Part shown: one piece after another, positions 52,377 through 59,930 of the stretch
Numbering within the stretch: the first letter of the stretch is position 1
Layout of the letters: each line of letters begins with the position of its first letter
From: Bacillus norwichensis
GTDB taxonomy: Bacteria > Bacillota > Bacilli > Bacillales > Bacillaceae_C
Length of the DNA stretch: 64,000 nucleotides
NCBI RefSeq assembly: GCF_014836955.1
Contig: NZ_JACSPV010000008.1
Location: forward strand, 14,783 to 78,782
Reading direction: 5' to 3'
Position numbers and translations under genes: made by a program
Notes under the pieces: model-generated
Told to the model about the DNA's origin: nothing
Databases searched by the model: none
The model's input: only the letters and a program-made list of their open reading frames with translations

Positions 52377-52715
52377 ATGATAGGGAGAAAAATTGTAGAA
52401 TTAAGAAAGAAGCGAGGCATGACATTATCCGAGCTGGCAGAGAGAGCAAATATCTCAAAATCTTATATAAGTGGACTTGAAAGAAATATAAATGATAACC
52501 CCTCTATTCAAGTCATAAACAAAATAGCTGCTATTTTGGAAGTGAACGTAACAACACTAATCGAATCGGAGGGGAAGCCACAGGAATGTATAGAAAGTGA
52601 ATGGTGGGAATTTGTCAGTGAGCTAAAAGAAACAGGAATTGATAAAAATCAAATTGAAGAATACAGAACATTAATTGAATTTATTAAATGGCAGAAAGAA
52701 AAAATGACTGAATGA
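52377..52715 (+). CDS. SinR-like biofilm repressor
   Basis: A 112-residue XRE-type regulator. The helix-turn-helix (MIGRKIVELRKKRGMTLSEL, ANISKSYISGLERNINDNPS) and the C-terminal pair of helices (ESEWWEFVSELKETG, QIEEYRTLIEFIKWQKEK) have the same layout as B. subtilis SinR, where the tail binds SinI or tetramerises. ATG 52377 is 9 nt after GAGG. It closes the eps locus and is followed by a long hairpin. No SinI gene is next to it. Confidence 0.85.
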   Translation: MIGRKIVELRKKRGMTLSELAERANISKSYISGLERNINDNPSIQVINKIAAILEVNVTTLIESEGKPQECIESEWWEFVSELKETGIDKNQIEEYRTLIEFIKWQKEKMTE

Positions 52716-52756
52716 TTCTGTAAAATATAAATCAGTTATGGATATCTAGACTTGAT

Positions 52757-52790
52757 ATATCGCCAAGTATCACAAACTACTTGGCGATAT
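52757..52790. terminator. Long hairpin ending the eps locus
   Basis: ATATCGCCAAGTA (52757-52769) pairs with TACTTGGCGATAT (52778-52790) with an 8-nt loop. No T-run follows directly, but it separates convergent genes. Confidence 0.7.
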
Positions 52791-52800
52791 GTATCAAACG

Positions 52801-53754
52801 TTATTCGTAAGTCCAAACCCCATTTTTAAGAGATCTCCCAATTTTCCCCTTTTCCTCTAAATAATCCAGGTGTCCAATTACTTCTGACATAACGAGTGAG
52901 AATTGCTGTTCATATGTATCCCCATAATATCTTTTTGCCACCTCGCTAGCAGTTACACAGCCTGCATCAATCAGTGAAAGAAATTTATCCGCCTTTCTGT
53001 CAACCCCCGCGATTCTTCTTTCGATCAGTTCACGATGATTTTCTATTACCACGCCATGCCCTGAGAAAACAGTGCCAACAAAGAGTTCTAAGCATTTCTT
53101 CATTGAATCTAAATGAAGAGAGAGTGATTGGGTTCTCTTCCCATTTCCGGTAGGCTCCACGAGGGCATTGCTGGAAATATGGCTGATTAGAAGATCGCCA
53201 GCAAAAAGTTTCCGTGTATTCGAATGGTAGAATGCTATTTGATCAGGAGCATGACCAGGTACTTCCAGAACTTTGAAATTTTCAAAGGACCCTGTGGCTA
53301 ATTCATGCAAATCACATTCGATTTTTTGCGACTGGTTCATTTTCGCCGCTTTTCTCAGATGTTCTACCTGTTTTTGTCCAGCCTCTCCGCATCCCATTTC
53401 TCTGTAAAGTTTATCAAAGAATTCAATCCTCATTTGAATAAATTCCGGTTCCCTTTTTAATCGAGGAAAAGAGAGAGGATGCGCGAATACCGGAATTGGC
53501 TTAGCAGAGACCACTCTGTTCACGAGTCCGACATGGTCAATATGATGATGAGTCAGGCAAATATGGGTGATGTCGCTTATGTCAAAGCCGTTTTTACTTA
53601 ATGTTTTGTTTAGAGCCCTCCAACAATCGTCATTATTTAAACCAGCATCAATCAATAGGAGGGACTGATCAGCTTTAATTAAATAGAAATTAATACTTTT
53701 TAAAGAAGACTTGACCGGAACGATGATCGGGAATATTTCTAACAATCTAGTCAC
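52801..53754 (-). CDS. MBL-fold metallo-hydrolase
   Basis: A 317-residue metallo-beta-lactamase-fold hydrolase. The metal motif THHHIDH is near 80, with the next ligands in VPGHAPDQ, LFAGDLLIS and FSGHG. The C-terminal ~80 residues form a winged-helix-like tail (VTASEVAKRYYGD, HLDYLEEKGKIG), as in glyoxalase-II/Hmp-type MBL proteins of Bacillus. Substrate not assignable. Ends next to the eps terminator. Confidence 0.88.
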   Translation of the reverse strand: MTRLLEIFPIIVPVKSSLKSINFYLIKADQSLLLIDAGLNNDDCWRALNKTLSKNGFDISDITHICLTHHHIDHVGLVNRVVSAKPIPVFAHPLSFPRLKREPEFIQMRIEFFDKLYREMGCGEAGQKQVEHLRKAAKMNQSQKIECDLHELATGSFENFKVLEVPGHAPDQIAFYHSNTRKLFAGDLLISHISSNALVEPTGNGKRTQSLSLHLDSMKKCLELFVGTVFSGHGVVIENHRELIERRIAGVDRKADKFLSLIDAGCVTASEVAKRYYGDTYEQQFSLVMSEVIGHLDYLEEKGKIGRSLKNGVWTYE

Positions 53755-53826
53755 TCCTTAAATTAGATAACTTTATGATAGCACAGGTTAAATATAATGC
53801 AGCTCTCCTATAATTCAAAGTAAGGC

Positions 53827-53866
53827 AAAAATGAATGCAGAAAGCTTCTTTCGCATTCATTTTTGT
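53827..53866 (-). terminator. Terminator of the HAD hydrolase gene
   Basis: AAAAATGAATGC (53827-53838) pairs perfectly with GCATTCATTTTT (53853-53864). It lies between the HAD gene and the MBL gene. Confidence 0.8.
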
Positions 53867-53963
53867 CATTGCTTTGTTTAAAAATATTGGAGGTATTTGA
53901 TGCCGATCCTTTTTCAAATGATTATTCGGTAATAAAACTTTTAAGCTGTCCCTTATTGAACTT

Positions 53964-54644
53964 TTAGACAAATTTTAGCAGGTCTGTCAACTCCTGAATT
54001 TCATAGGTTGGCTGAACATCAGTAAGGTTTTTTCGGTGATCGGGATTAAACCAGCACGTATCAATTCCGTAGTTTAATCCTCCTTTAATATCAGAAGTCA
54101 AAGAATCACCAACAATTAACACTTGATCTTTGTCTTCAATTTGGAGTTTAGAAAAGGCATAATCAAAAATCCTTGAGTCTGGTTTTTGGTATCCAGCACT
54201 TTCGGACGTAATTAAATCCACGAATGTATTGTGAAGAGCCGATCTTTTGATTCGGGAATCTTGGACAGCATGAAAGCCGTTTGATAAAACAGCTAGGCGG
54301 TAATCAGAAAGTTTTCTACATAAGTTCTCTGCACCTGTCTTAAGGTAGGCGCCTTTTCCTAAATTTTCTAGGTACCTGTTTCCGAATTTTTTGGCATCTA
54401 TTTCAAGCTCATGCTTCAGGAAAAGCCTCCTGAATCTCTCCACCTTCAGTTCGGACAGCCTAATCATACCTTGTTCCAGCTCCCTCCACAATATAGAGCT
54501 GATGTCTCTGTAACTTGCACGGTAAGCTACTCCACCTTCTGTCATACCAAATTCCAAAAAAGTTTTTTCAAAAGCCTCTTCTTCTGAAAGTCTAAAGTCA
54601 AACAAGGTATCATCCATGTCAAACAGTATTACTTCGTATTGCAT
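53964..54644 (-). CDS. HAD-superfamily phosphatase (YjjG-like)
   Basis: A 226-residue noncanonical 5'-nucleotidase-type HAD enzyme. Motif I is ILFDMDDTLFDF, motif II is LAVLSNG, motif III lysine is in SAGYQKPDSRIF and motif IV is LIVGDSLTSDIKGG. The helical cap sits at residues 15-95. ATG 54644 follows GGAGG. In-house nucleotide clean-up is the usual role. The family is broad, so the substrate is open. Confidence 0.9.
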   Translation of the reverse strand: MQYEVILFDMDDTLFDFRLSEEEAFEKTFLEFGMTEGGVAYRASYRDISSILWRELEQGMIRLSELKVERFRRLFLKHELEIDAKKFGNRYLENLGKGAYLKTGAENLCRKLSDYRLAVLSNGFHAVQDSRIKRSALHNTFVDLITSESAGYQKPDSRIFDYAFSKLQIEDKDQVLIVGDSLTSDIKGGLNYGIDTCWFNPDHRKNLTDVQPTYEIQELTDLLKFV

Positions 54645-54889
54645 ATTTACCTCCATCGTTTATCGAGATTGTAGAAGCTGAAATAGCTTCGACGACATAC
54701 CAATAATTTTAGGGGATAGTTCACACTAAATCTCTGAATGACAACAATAAGTACAATTGCCTATTTTTGATTTTACTCGATCGTTGGGATTTATTCAGAT
54801 TTCTCGGTTGACCGTGGCCACTATCAAGTTTGAAAGCACTAAGTAATCTAATCCACATTACCATATATTATTCTAAGAAAATTGCGCTC

Positions 54890-54918
54890 TTGACGACAGA
54901 TTATGAAACAATTAAAAT
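54890..54918 (+). promoter_or_regulatory. Promoter upstream of dispersed copy 6 and yedE
   Basis: TTGACG (54890-54895), 17-bp spacer, TAAAAT (54913-54918). If used, the dispersed element is transcribed as the 5' leader of yedE-tusA. Confidence 0.55.
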
Positions 54919-54952
54919 TATCTTATAAAACCAATGTAATTACTGTGGTTTA

Positions 54953-55135
54953 ACTTCAGAAGAAGTTCCCGACTTCAAGTGGTGAGATGAAAGCTTACTG
55001 CTATTCCATTCAGTGGAGGCTCAAAACTCGGCTGAACAAAGTTAAAGCCTCCGGCGGATGCCGCAGACTTCCAGAGGGAATTTATCGAGCGAAGCTCGAT
55101 AAAATCTGGGCGCAAATACGTCAAGGCTCATTTGA
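54953..55135 (+). repeat. Dispersed element, copy 6
   Basis: Nearly complete: AGAAGTTCCCGACTTCAAGTG, GGTGAGATGAAAGC, TATTCCATTCAGTGGAG, CGGCTGAACAAAGTTAAAGC, CTCCGGCGGATGCCGCAG, the TTTATCGAGC-GAA-GCTCGATAAA hairpin, CTGGGCGCAAATACG and CTCATTTGAG. The yedE ribosome site AAGGAGAGG follows directly. Confidence 0.93.
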
Positions 55136-55153
55136 GAAGGAGAGGATAAAAGA

Positions 55154-56221
55154 ATGGTTCAAATGATTGTCACGGGTCTTCTGTGCGGAGCGCTGCTAGG
55201 TTTTGTCATGCAGAGGGGTCGTTTTTGCTTAACTGGCGGATTTCGTGATATGTATATTGCTAAAGATTACCGCATGTTTTATGCGTTATTAATCGCCATT
55301 GCTGTTCAAAGCATCGGTGTTTATACATTAATCCAATTTGGAGCTATTGAATTTACGGCAGGAGAATTTTCCTGGGTGGCTACTATCAGTGGATCTTTTA
55401 TTTTTGGAGTAGGCATTGTGCTTGCTGGAGGTTGTGCGACAGGGACATGGTACCGCGCAGGAGAAGGACTTCTTGGCAGTTGGATTGCTTTGTTCGGGTA
55501 TATGTTTATGAGTGCAGTGATGAAGTCAGGAGTCTTGGTTCCGATTGATCAATCAATGAAGTCTGTGAAAATATCTACTAACTCCATTGCAGAATCGACT
55601 GGAATTTCTGTTTGGATCTATATTGTTGGATTTATTGCGATTGTTCTTTGGCTTATTGTAAGAGAATTGAAGAAACCTAAGATTGCCATTCCGACAATGA
55701 AGCCTAGACGTACAGGATTGAGCCATTTGCTTTTCGAAAAACGTTGGCATCCATTTTTTACAGCTCTTCTCATCGGAGGAATTGCCATTTTGGCTTGGCC
55801 GCTTAGTGAAGCGACTGGAAGAATGGCTGGTTTGGGAATCACAACTCCTTCTGCTAATATTCTTCAGTTTCTTATAAGTGGCAATCAGGAGTATGTTAAC
55901 TGGGGTGTGTTTCTTGTACTAGGGATATTTTTAGGCTCTTTTACTGCAGCAAAAGGAAGCAGGGAATTTCGTTTTAGAATGCCTGATGTAAAAACAGGAA
56001 TCTCAAGTTTCATTGGCGGTAACTTAATGGGATTCGGTGCAAGCCTTGCCGGGGGATGCTCTATCGGAAATGGCTTGGTCATGACTGCTATGATGACATG
56101 GCAAGGCTGGGTTTCTCTATTATTTATCATTTTAGGAACGTGGACGGCCTCGTATTTTGTCTTTGTCCGCCCAAAAACCAAAAAGAATACAGTTGTATCC
56201 GATACAACTGTCACCGCGTAG
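55154..56221 (+). CDS. yedE: YeeE/YedE-family sulfur or selenium transporter
   Basis: A 355-residue membrane protein with about nine to ten helices and two conserved cysteine stretches (LAGGCATGTWYRAGEG; SLAGGCSIGNGLVMTAM), the hallmark of YeeE/YedE thiosulfate or selenium-compound channels. The pair YedE plus a TusA-like protein is associated with selenium use in genomes that carry selD. The start ATG follows AAGGAGAGGATAAAAGA. A TusA-like gene starts 12 bp downstream. Confidence 0.9.
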   Translation: MVQMIVTGLLCGALLGFVMQRGRFCLTGGFRDMYIAKDYRMFYALLIAIAVQSIGVYTLIQFGAIEFTAGEFSWVATISGSFIFGVGIVLAGGCATGTWYRAGEGLLGSWIALFGYMFMSAVMKSGVLVPIDQSMKSVKISTNSIAESTGISVWIYIVGFIAIVLWLIVRELKKPKIAIPTMKPRRTGLSHLLFEKRWHPFFTALLIGGIAILAWPLSEATGRMAGLGITTPSANILQFLISGNQEYVNWGVFLVLGIFLGSFTAAKGSREFRFRMPDVKTGISSFIGGNLMGFGASLAGGCSIGNGLVMTAMMTWQGWVSLLFIILGTWTASYFVFVRPKTKKNTVVSDTTVTA

Positions 56222-56233
56222 GAGGAGTTTCAA

Positions 56234-56458
56234 ATGTCAACAACTTTGGATGTAATGGGGCAAGTTTGCCCATTTCCGTTAGTGGAAGCAAAAGAGGCAA
56301 TTGAGAAGATTTCAGTTGGAGATGAGTTGGTTATCAATTTTGACTGTACACAAGCGACTGAAAGCATTCCGCGCTGGGCGGCTGAATCTGGCTATGAAGT
56401 CACTAACTTTGAATTGCTAAGTGAGGCTGCTTGGACAATAACCATAAAAAAGAAATAA
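56234..56458 (+). CDS. TusA/SirA/YedF-like sulfurtransferase
   Basis: A 74-residue protein with the catalytic Cys-Pro-x-Pro (VCPFPLVEAK, Cys12). It carries persulfide or selenide-like cargo between enzymes. It is shorter than YedF, which has a second domain, and matches TusA size. Co-transcribed with yedE, it is the likely cytoplasmic acceptor. AGGAGGAG lies upstream of the ATG. Confidence 0.9.
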   Translation: MSTTLDVMGQVCPFPLVEAKEAIEKISVGDELVINFDCTQATESIPRWAAESGYEVTNFELLSEAAWTITIKKK

Positions 56459-56471
56459 TCTGCACATTTAG

Positions 56472-56525
56472 AAGGGGTATGACCAAAGCGTGCAAGTTTT
56501 GATCATGCCTTTTTGCTTTTATTCT
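56472..56525 (+). terminator. Terminator of yedE-tusA
   Basis: GGTATGA (56476-56482) pairs with TCATGCC (56503-56509), with AAGG/TTTT extending it, followed by T-rich sequence. Confidence 0.7.
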
Positions 56526-56706
56526 TTTATTTATTAAGGATGCGGTTAATTTAAATACTAATACTGCCTTTTTCTTTGATTAGGTATTAGCCTGATTTTA
56601 CTATTAAATATAGTAAACAAAAGTCAGCTATCCTATTTTATCTACACTAAAATCGGGATATCCGATATTTTCACTCACGATCGTTATGGTTCTAGGGATG
56701 GAGAAC

Positions 56707-56872
56707 TTATTTGGCAGACGTCTCCCGCTTCTGTAAGTAGTGAGATGAATTGGGGGTTCAACCCCCGGCTGAAAGAAGTTAAGGTCTCCAGCGGATGCCA
56801 CAGATTTTCAGAGGGAATTTATTGAGCAAAGCTCGATAAAATCTGGGCGCAGATATGCCAAGGAGCACTTGA
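56707..56872 (+). repeat. Dispersed element, copy 7
   Basis: Shares GGCAGACGTCTCCCGCTTCTG, AAGTAGTGAGATGAA, the GGGGGTT-C-AACCCCC hairpin then GGCTGAA, AAGTTAAGGTCTCC, GCGGATGCCACAGATT, TTTATTGAGC-AAA-GCTCGATAAA (one G-T pair) and CTGGGCGCAGATATGCCAAGG. The left closing TTCAG of the middle hairpin is lost. Confidence 0.92.
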
Positions 56873-57189
56873 TCAAGAAAAAGTTCGACATTTTATCACA
56901 TTGCCTCAATCAGTACTAAGACAGCTTTTTCTTTGCTGGTTTACCGCAGTTTCCCCGCTAATTCCCCACCATTTAACAAATTTATTTTCGATAATAGCGT
57001 TTGCACTTTATCTTTTGGGTTTACTGATTGACCAACATGTGGTTTAATAGTTAGGTATCAATTTTTAATGATGAGTTTCATATAAAGTAAAATGTAACAG
57101 TTTTAAAACTCCAAGGCAGGATGTTTAATGTCTCTGTTTTGGGTTATTTTTTGTAATTTAACAGCCCTAAAATATTTGAGGTGAGACCA

Positions 57190-59136
57190 ATGAAGAAATT
57201 CTTGAGTACAAAAACGGGCTTTTTTACTGTAATGGTGCTTTTCTTCTGGATTAAAACGTATATTATCTATCAAACTGAATTTAACCTGGGAATAAAAAAT
57301 GGAATGCAGCAGTTCCTGCTGTTCTTTAACCCGCTGAACTCCGCGCTGATTTTTTTAGGCCTAGCTTTATTTGCGAAGGGTAAACGTATTGGTGTATGGC
57401 TGATTTCTATATATTCAGCACTTAGCTTCTTACTGTATGCCAATGTTGTTTTTTATCGCTTTAATAGCGATTTTATCACCATCCCGACTTTGACCCAAAC
57501 AAGCAATTTTGGGAGTCTTGGTGGAAGTATCGCGAACCTAGTGGCTTGGCATGATATTTTTTATGCGCTGGATATTATCATCATGGTTGCCTTTTTTGTC
57601 AAGGCGAAGGGAAATTGGTCCACGGATCGTATCAAGATTCGCAAGCCTTTGATCGTTTTGACTTCAGGTGTTGTTTTGTTTGTTGTAAATCTAGGACTTG
57701 CAGAGATTGACCGTCCACAGTTATTGCAGCGAACTTTTGACCGAAACTATATTGTTAAATATCTTGGAGCCTATAACTTTACCATTTATGACGCTGTTCA
57801 GAGCTTTAAATCTTCCAAGCAGCGGGTAATGGCATCGAGTGATGATATGACGGAAGTCGAGAACTACACGAAGGCAAAGTATGCCCAGCCAAATCCCGAG
57901 TACTTTGGCAAGGCCAAAGGGAAAAATATTATTAAAATCCATTTGGAATCTTTCCAAACCTTTTTGATAGATTACAAGCTGCATGGAGAAGAGGTCACTC
58001 CTTTTCTAAATTCTTTGGTGCGGGATTCTGACTATACGTATTTTGATAACTTCTTCCATCAAACTGAACAAGGGAAAACAGCTGATGCGGAGTTGATTAT
58101 GGACAATTCGTTATATGGGTTGCCGCAAGGCTCTGCGTTTGTGATGAAAGGGAATAATACGTACCAGGCATTGCCAGCGATTTTACACCAACAGGGGTAT
58201 TCAACTTCTGTACTGCATGGTGATTACAAATCTTTCTGGAACCGCGATGAAATTTATAAAGAGTTTGGTGTAGACAAATTCTTTGATGCAAGCTACTATG
58301 ATATGTCCGATGAAAATGTTATCGGCTACGGGTTAAAAGATAAGCCGTTTTTCGAAGAATCCATTCCAATGCTAAAATCATTGAAACAACCGTTTTATGC
58401 GCATCTCATTTCGGTGACACATCACCATCCTTACCTGATTGATGAAGAGGATGCAACGATTGCACCTGCTGAAACGGGAGATGCTTCAGTGGATAGATAT
58501 TTCCAAACAGCTCGCTATTTGGATGAAGCTTTGGAGCAGTTCGTAAACGATTTGAAGGCAGAAGGTTTATACGATGATTCTGTCATTCTTATTTACGGAG
58601 ACCATTACGGTATATCCGATAACCATAACCGTGCAATGGAGGAACTGATTGGAGAAGAGATCACTCCATTGAAACATGCTGAATTGCAGCGTGTACCATT
58701 AATGATCAGAGTGCCTGGCGTGAAAGGCCAAGGTGTGAACCATGAGTACGCTGGCCAGGTAGATGTTATGCCGACACTGCTTCATTTGCAAGGTAACAAA
58801 GCCCAAGATTATATTCAAATGGGAACCGACTTATTTTCAAAAGACCATAAAGCATATGTACCATTTAGAAATGGTGACTTTATGACTGAAAAATTCAGCA
58901 AAGTCGATGGTGTATATTACGATACTGAAACAAAAGAAAAGATTGAAGAACCAACGAAAGAAATGTTGGAGATCAATGATTCTGTTATCCGTGATCTTCA
59001 ATTATCAGATAAAGTAATGTACGGGGATTTATTGAGATTCTACACACCTAATAAGGATTGGACTCCAGTTGACCCGAGACAATATACTTACGGAAAACCT
59101 GAAACAGGAAAAACTTCATCTACTGAGGAAAAATAA
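57190..59136 (+). CDS. ltaS: Lipoteichoic acid synthase
   Basis: A 648-residue protein. Five N-terminal helices (about 10-190) are followed by an extracellular alkaline-phosphatase/sulfatase-like domain. The catalytic threonine is in FFHQTEQGKTADAE near 294, and the Mn ligands lie in KIHLESFQTF, GDYKSFWNR and IYGDHYGISDNHN. It polymerises glycerol phosphate from phosphatidylglycerol. I choose ATG 57190 after TGAGGTGAGACC. Bacillus often has several LtaS paralogues, so the exact one is open. Confidence 0.93.
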   Translation: MKKFLSTKTGFFTVMVLFFWIKTYIIYQTEFNLGIKNGMQQFLLFFNPLNSALIFLGLALFAKGKRIGVWLISIYSALSFLLYANVVFYRFNSDFITIPTLTQTSNFGSLGGSIANLVAWHDIFYALDIIIMVAFFVKAKGNWSTDRIKIRKPLIVLTSGVVLFVVNLGLAEIDRPQLLQRTFDRNYIVKYLGAYNFTIYDAVQSFKSSKQRVMASSDDMTEVENYTKAKYAQPNPEYFGKAKGKNIIKIHLESFQTFLIDYKLHGEEVTPFLNSLVRDSDYTYFDNFFHQTEQGKTADAELIMDNSLYGLPQGSAFVMKGNNTYQALPAILHQQGYSTSVLHGDYKSFWNRDEIYKEFGVDKFFDASYYDMSDENVIGYGLKDKPFFEESIPMLKSLKQPFYAHLISVTHHHPYLIDEEDATIAPAETGDASVDRYFQTARYLDEALEQFVNDLKAEGLYDDSVILIYGDHYGISDNHNRAMEELIGEEITPLKHAELQRVPLMIRVPGVKGQGVNHEYAGQVDVMPTLLHLQGNKAQDYIQMGTDLFSKDHKAYVPFRNGDFMTEKFSKVDGVYYDTETKEKIEEPTKEMLEINDSVIRDLQLSDKVMYGDLLRFYTPNKDWTPVDPRQYTYGKPETGKTSSTEEK

Positions 59137-59462
59137 ATCAGTGTAAACTGGGCGAAAGGAAACAGCTTGTTTCCTTTCGCCTTTTTGTGCGCCTAGTAAC
59201 AGAGGGGAATTTGGAAATCATAGATGCAGGAACATGATCTTTAGAAAAGAAAGACAGTGTTCTTTTCTAAAACGCTCTGATGAAAATACCAGGGCCAATT
59301 GGTGAACAGATGAGTGATTTTGAAGTCCGGGCTATCTTAATGAATCTTGGCTTCAATTGTAAATGATGAATATAATAGATTTTAAATTTGGACAGGTTCT
59401 TTTTTGTGGAGAGAAAAGGAATGGTATATAATTTGTCTAATAAATGAAAAGGAGTGATTCAT
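59137..59462. other. ltaS-VOC intergenic region
   Basis: Contains the ltaS terminator, an AGAAAAGA/TCTTTTCT dyad near 59243-59268 and a promoter TTGTGG-N17-TATAAT (59404-59432). A 28-codon frame at 59280-59366 has no ribosome site and is not called. Confidence 0.55.
59151..59187 (+). terminator. Terminator of ltaS
   Basis: GGCGAAAGGAAACA (59151-59164), loop GCT, TGTTTCCTTTCGCC (59168-59181), then TTTTT. Confidence 0.93.
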
Positions 59463-59876
59463 GTGGCTGTTGATGTTTATCTTATGTTTAATGGAAATTG
59501 CAGGGAAGCAGTAGAATTTTATGCTGAGGCATTTCAAACTGAAGTGCCTCATATTATGACATTCGGAGAAGCTCCTTCGAATCCTGACTACCCTGTTCCT
59601 GAAGAAGTTAAAGACAGGATTATTCATGCACACTTGAATATCGAAGGGAGCAATGTGATGTTCTCGGATACTTTTCCAGGGAATGAAGTAGAAAATGGGA
59701 ACAATATCACACTTGCATACGTCAGTAAGAATATGGATGATGTAAAGTCCGTTTTTCATAAACTAAGTCAAGGCGGGACAGTCGACATGGAGCTCCAAGA
59801 AACGTTCTTCAGCAAATCCTATGGTAAAGTGACGGATAAGTTCGGCATTGGCTGGCAGCTCAGCCACACAGAATAA
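59463..59876 (+). CDS. VOC-family (PhnB/glyoxalase-like) protein
   Basis: A 137-residue protein of the PhnB/3-demethylubiquinone-methylase-like VOC fold (VYLMFNGNCREAVEFYAEAF; KDRIIHAHLNIEGSNVMFSD; DKFGIGWQLSH). Such proteins are soluble and often of unknown substrate. GTG 59463 is 8 nt after AAAAGGAG; the earlier GTG at 59454 lies inside that site. Preceded by a good promoter, it appears monocistronic. Confidence 0.88.
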   Translation: MAVDVYLMFNGNCREAVEFYAEAFQTEVPHIMTFGEAPSNPDYPVPEEVKDRIIHAHLNIEGSNVMFSDTFPGNEVENGNNITLAYVSKNMDDVKSVFHKLSQGGTVDMELQETFFSKSYGKVTDKFGIGWQLSHTE

Positions 59877-59885
59877 ATGAGGAAA

Positions 59886-59930
59886 AAGCGGGGGCTCATG
59901 ATCCACATGAGTCCCCGCTGAATTTTTAAT
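59886..59930. terminator. Bidirectional terminator between VOC and oxidoreductase genes
   Basis: AGCGGGGGCTCATG (59887-59900) pairs with CATGAGTCCCCGCT (59906-59919), with one mismatch only, followed by GAATTTTT. Confidence 0.9.

Larger units (their letters stand above)
54645..55153. other. Region upstream of yedE
   Basis: Holds the HAD gene's upstream region, a sigma-A-like promoter at 54890-54918 and dispersed element copy 6, whose right end abuts the yedE ribosome site. The first ~230 bp show no gene. Confidence 0.65.
56459..57189. other. Long non-coding region upstream of ltaS
   Basis: Holds a terminator, ~180 bp of AT-rich sequence, dispersed element copy 7 and a further 315 bp without a supported gene. 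TTGACC near 57030 has no clean -10, so the ltaS promoter is not identified. Confidence 0.6.

Noticed and set aside
53747-53971. 74-aa minus-strand frame between the HAD and MBL genes
   Set aside because: It runs through the HAD terminator hairpin and has no coding character or ribosome site.
59280-59366. 28-aa frame before the VOC gene
   Set aside because: Too short, no ribosome site, and upstream of the VOC gene promoter.
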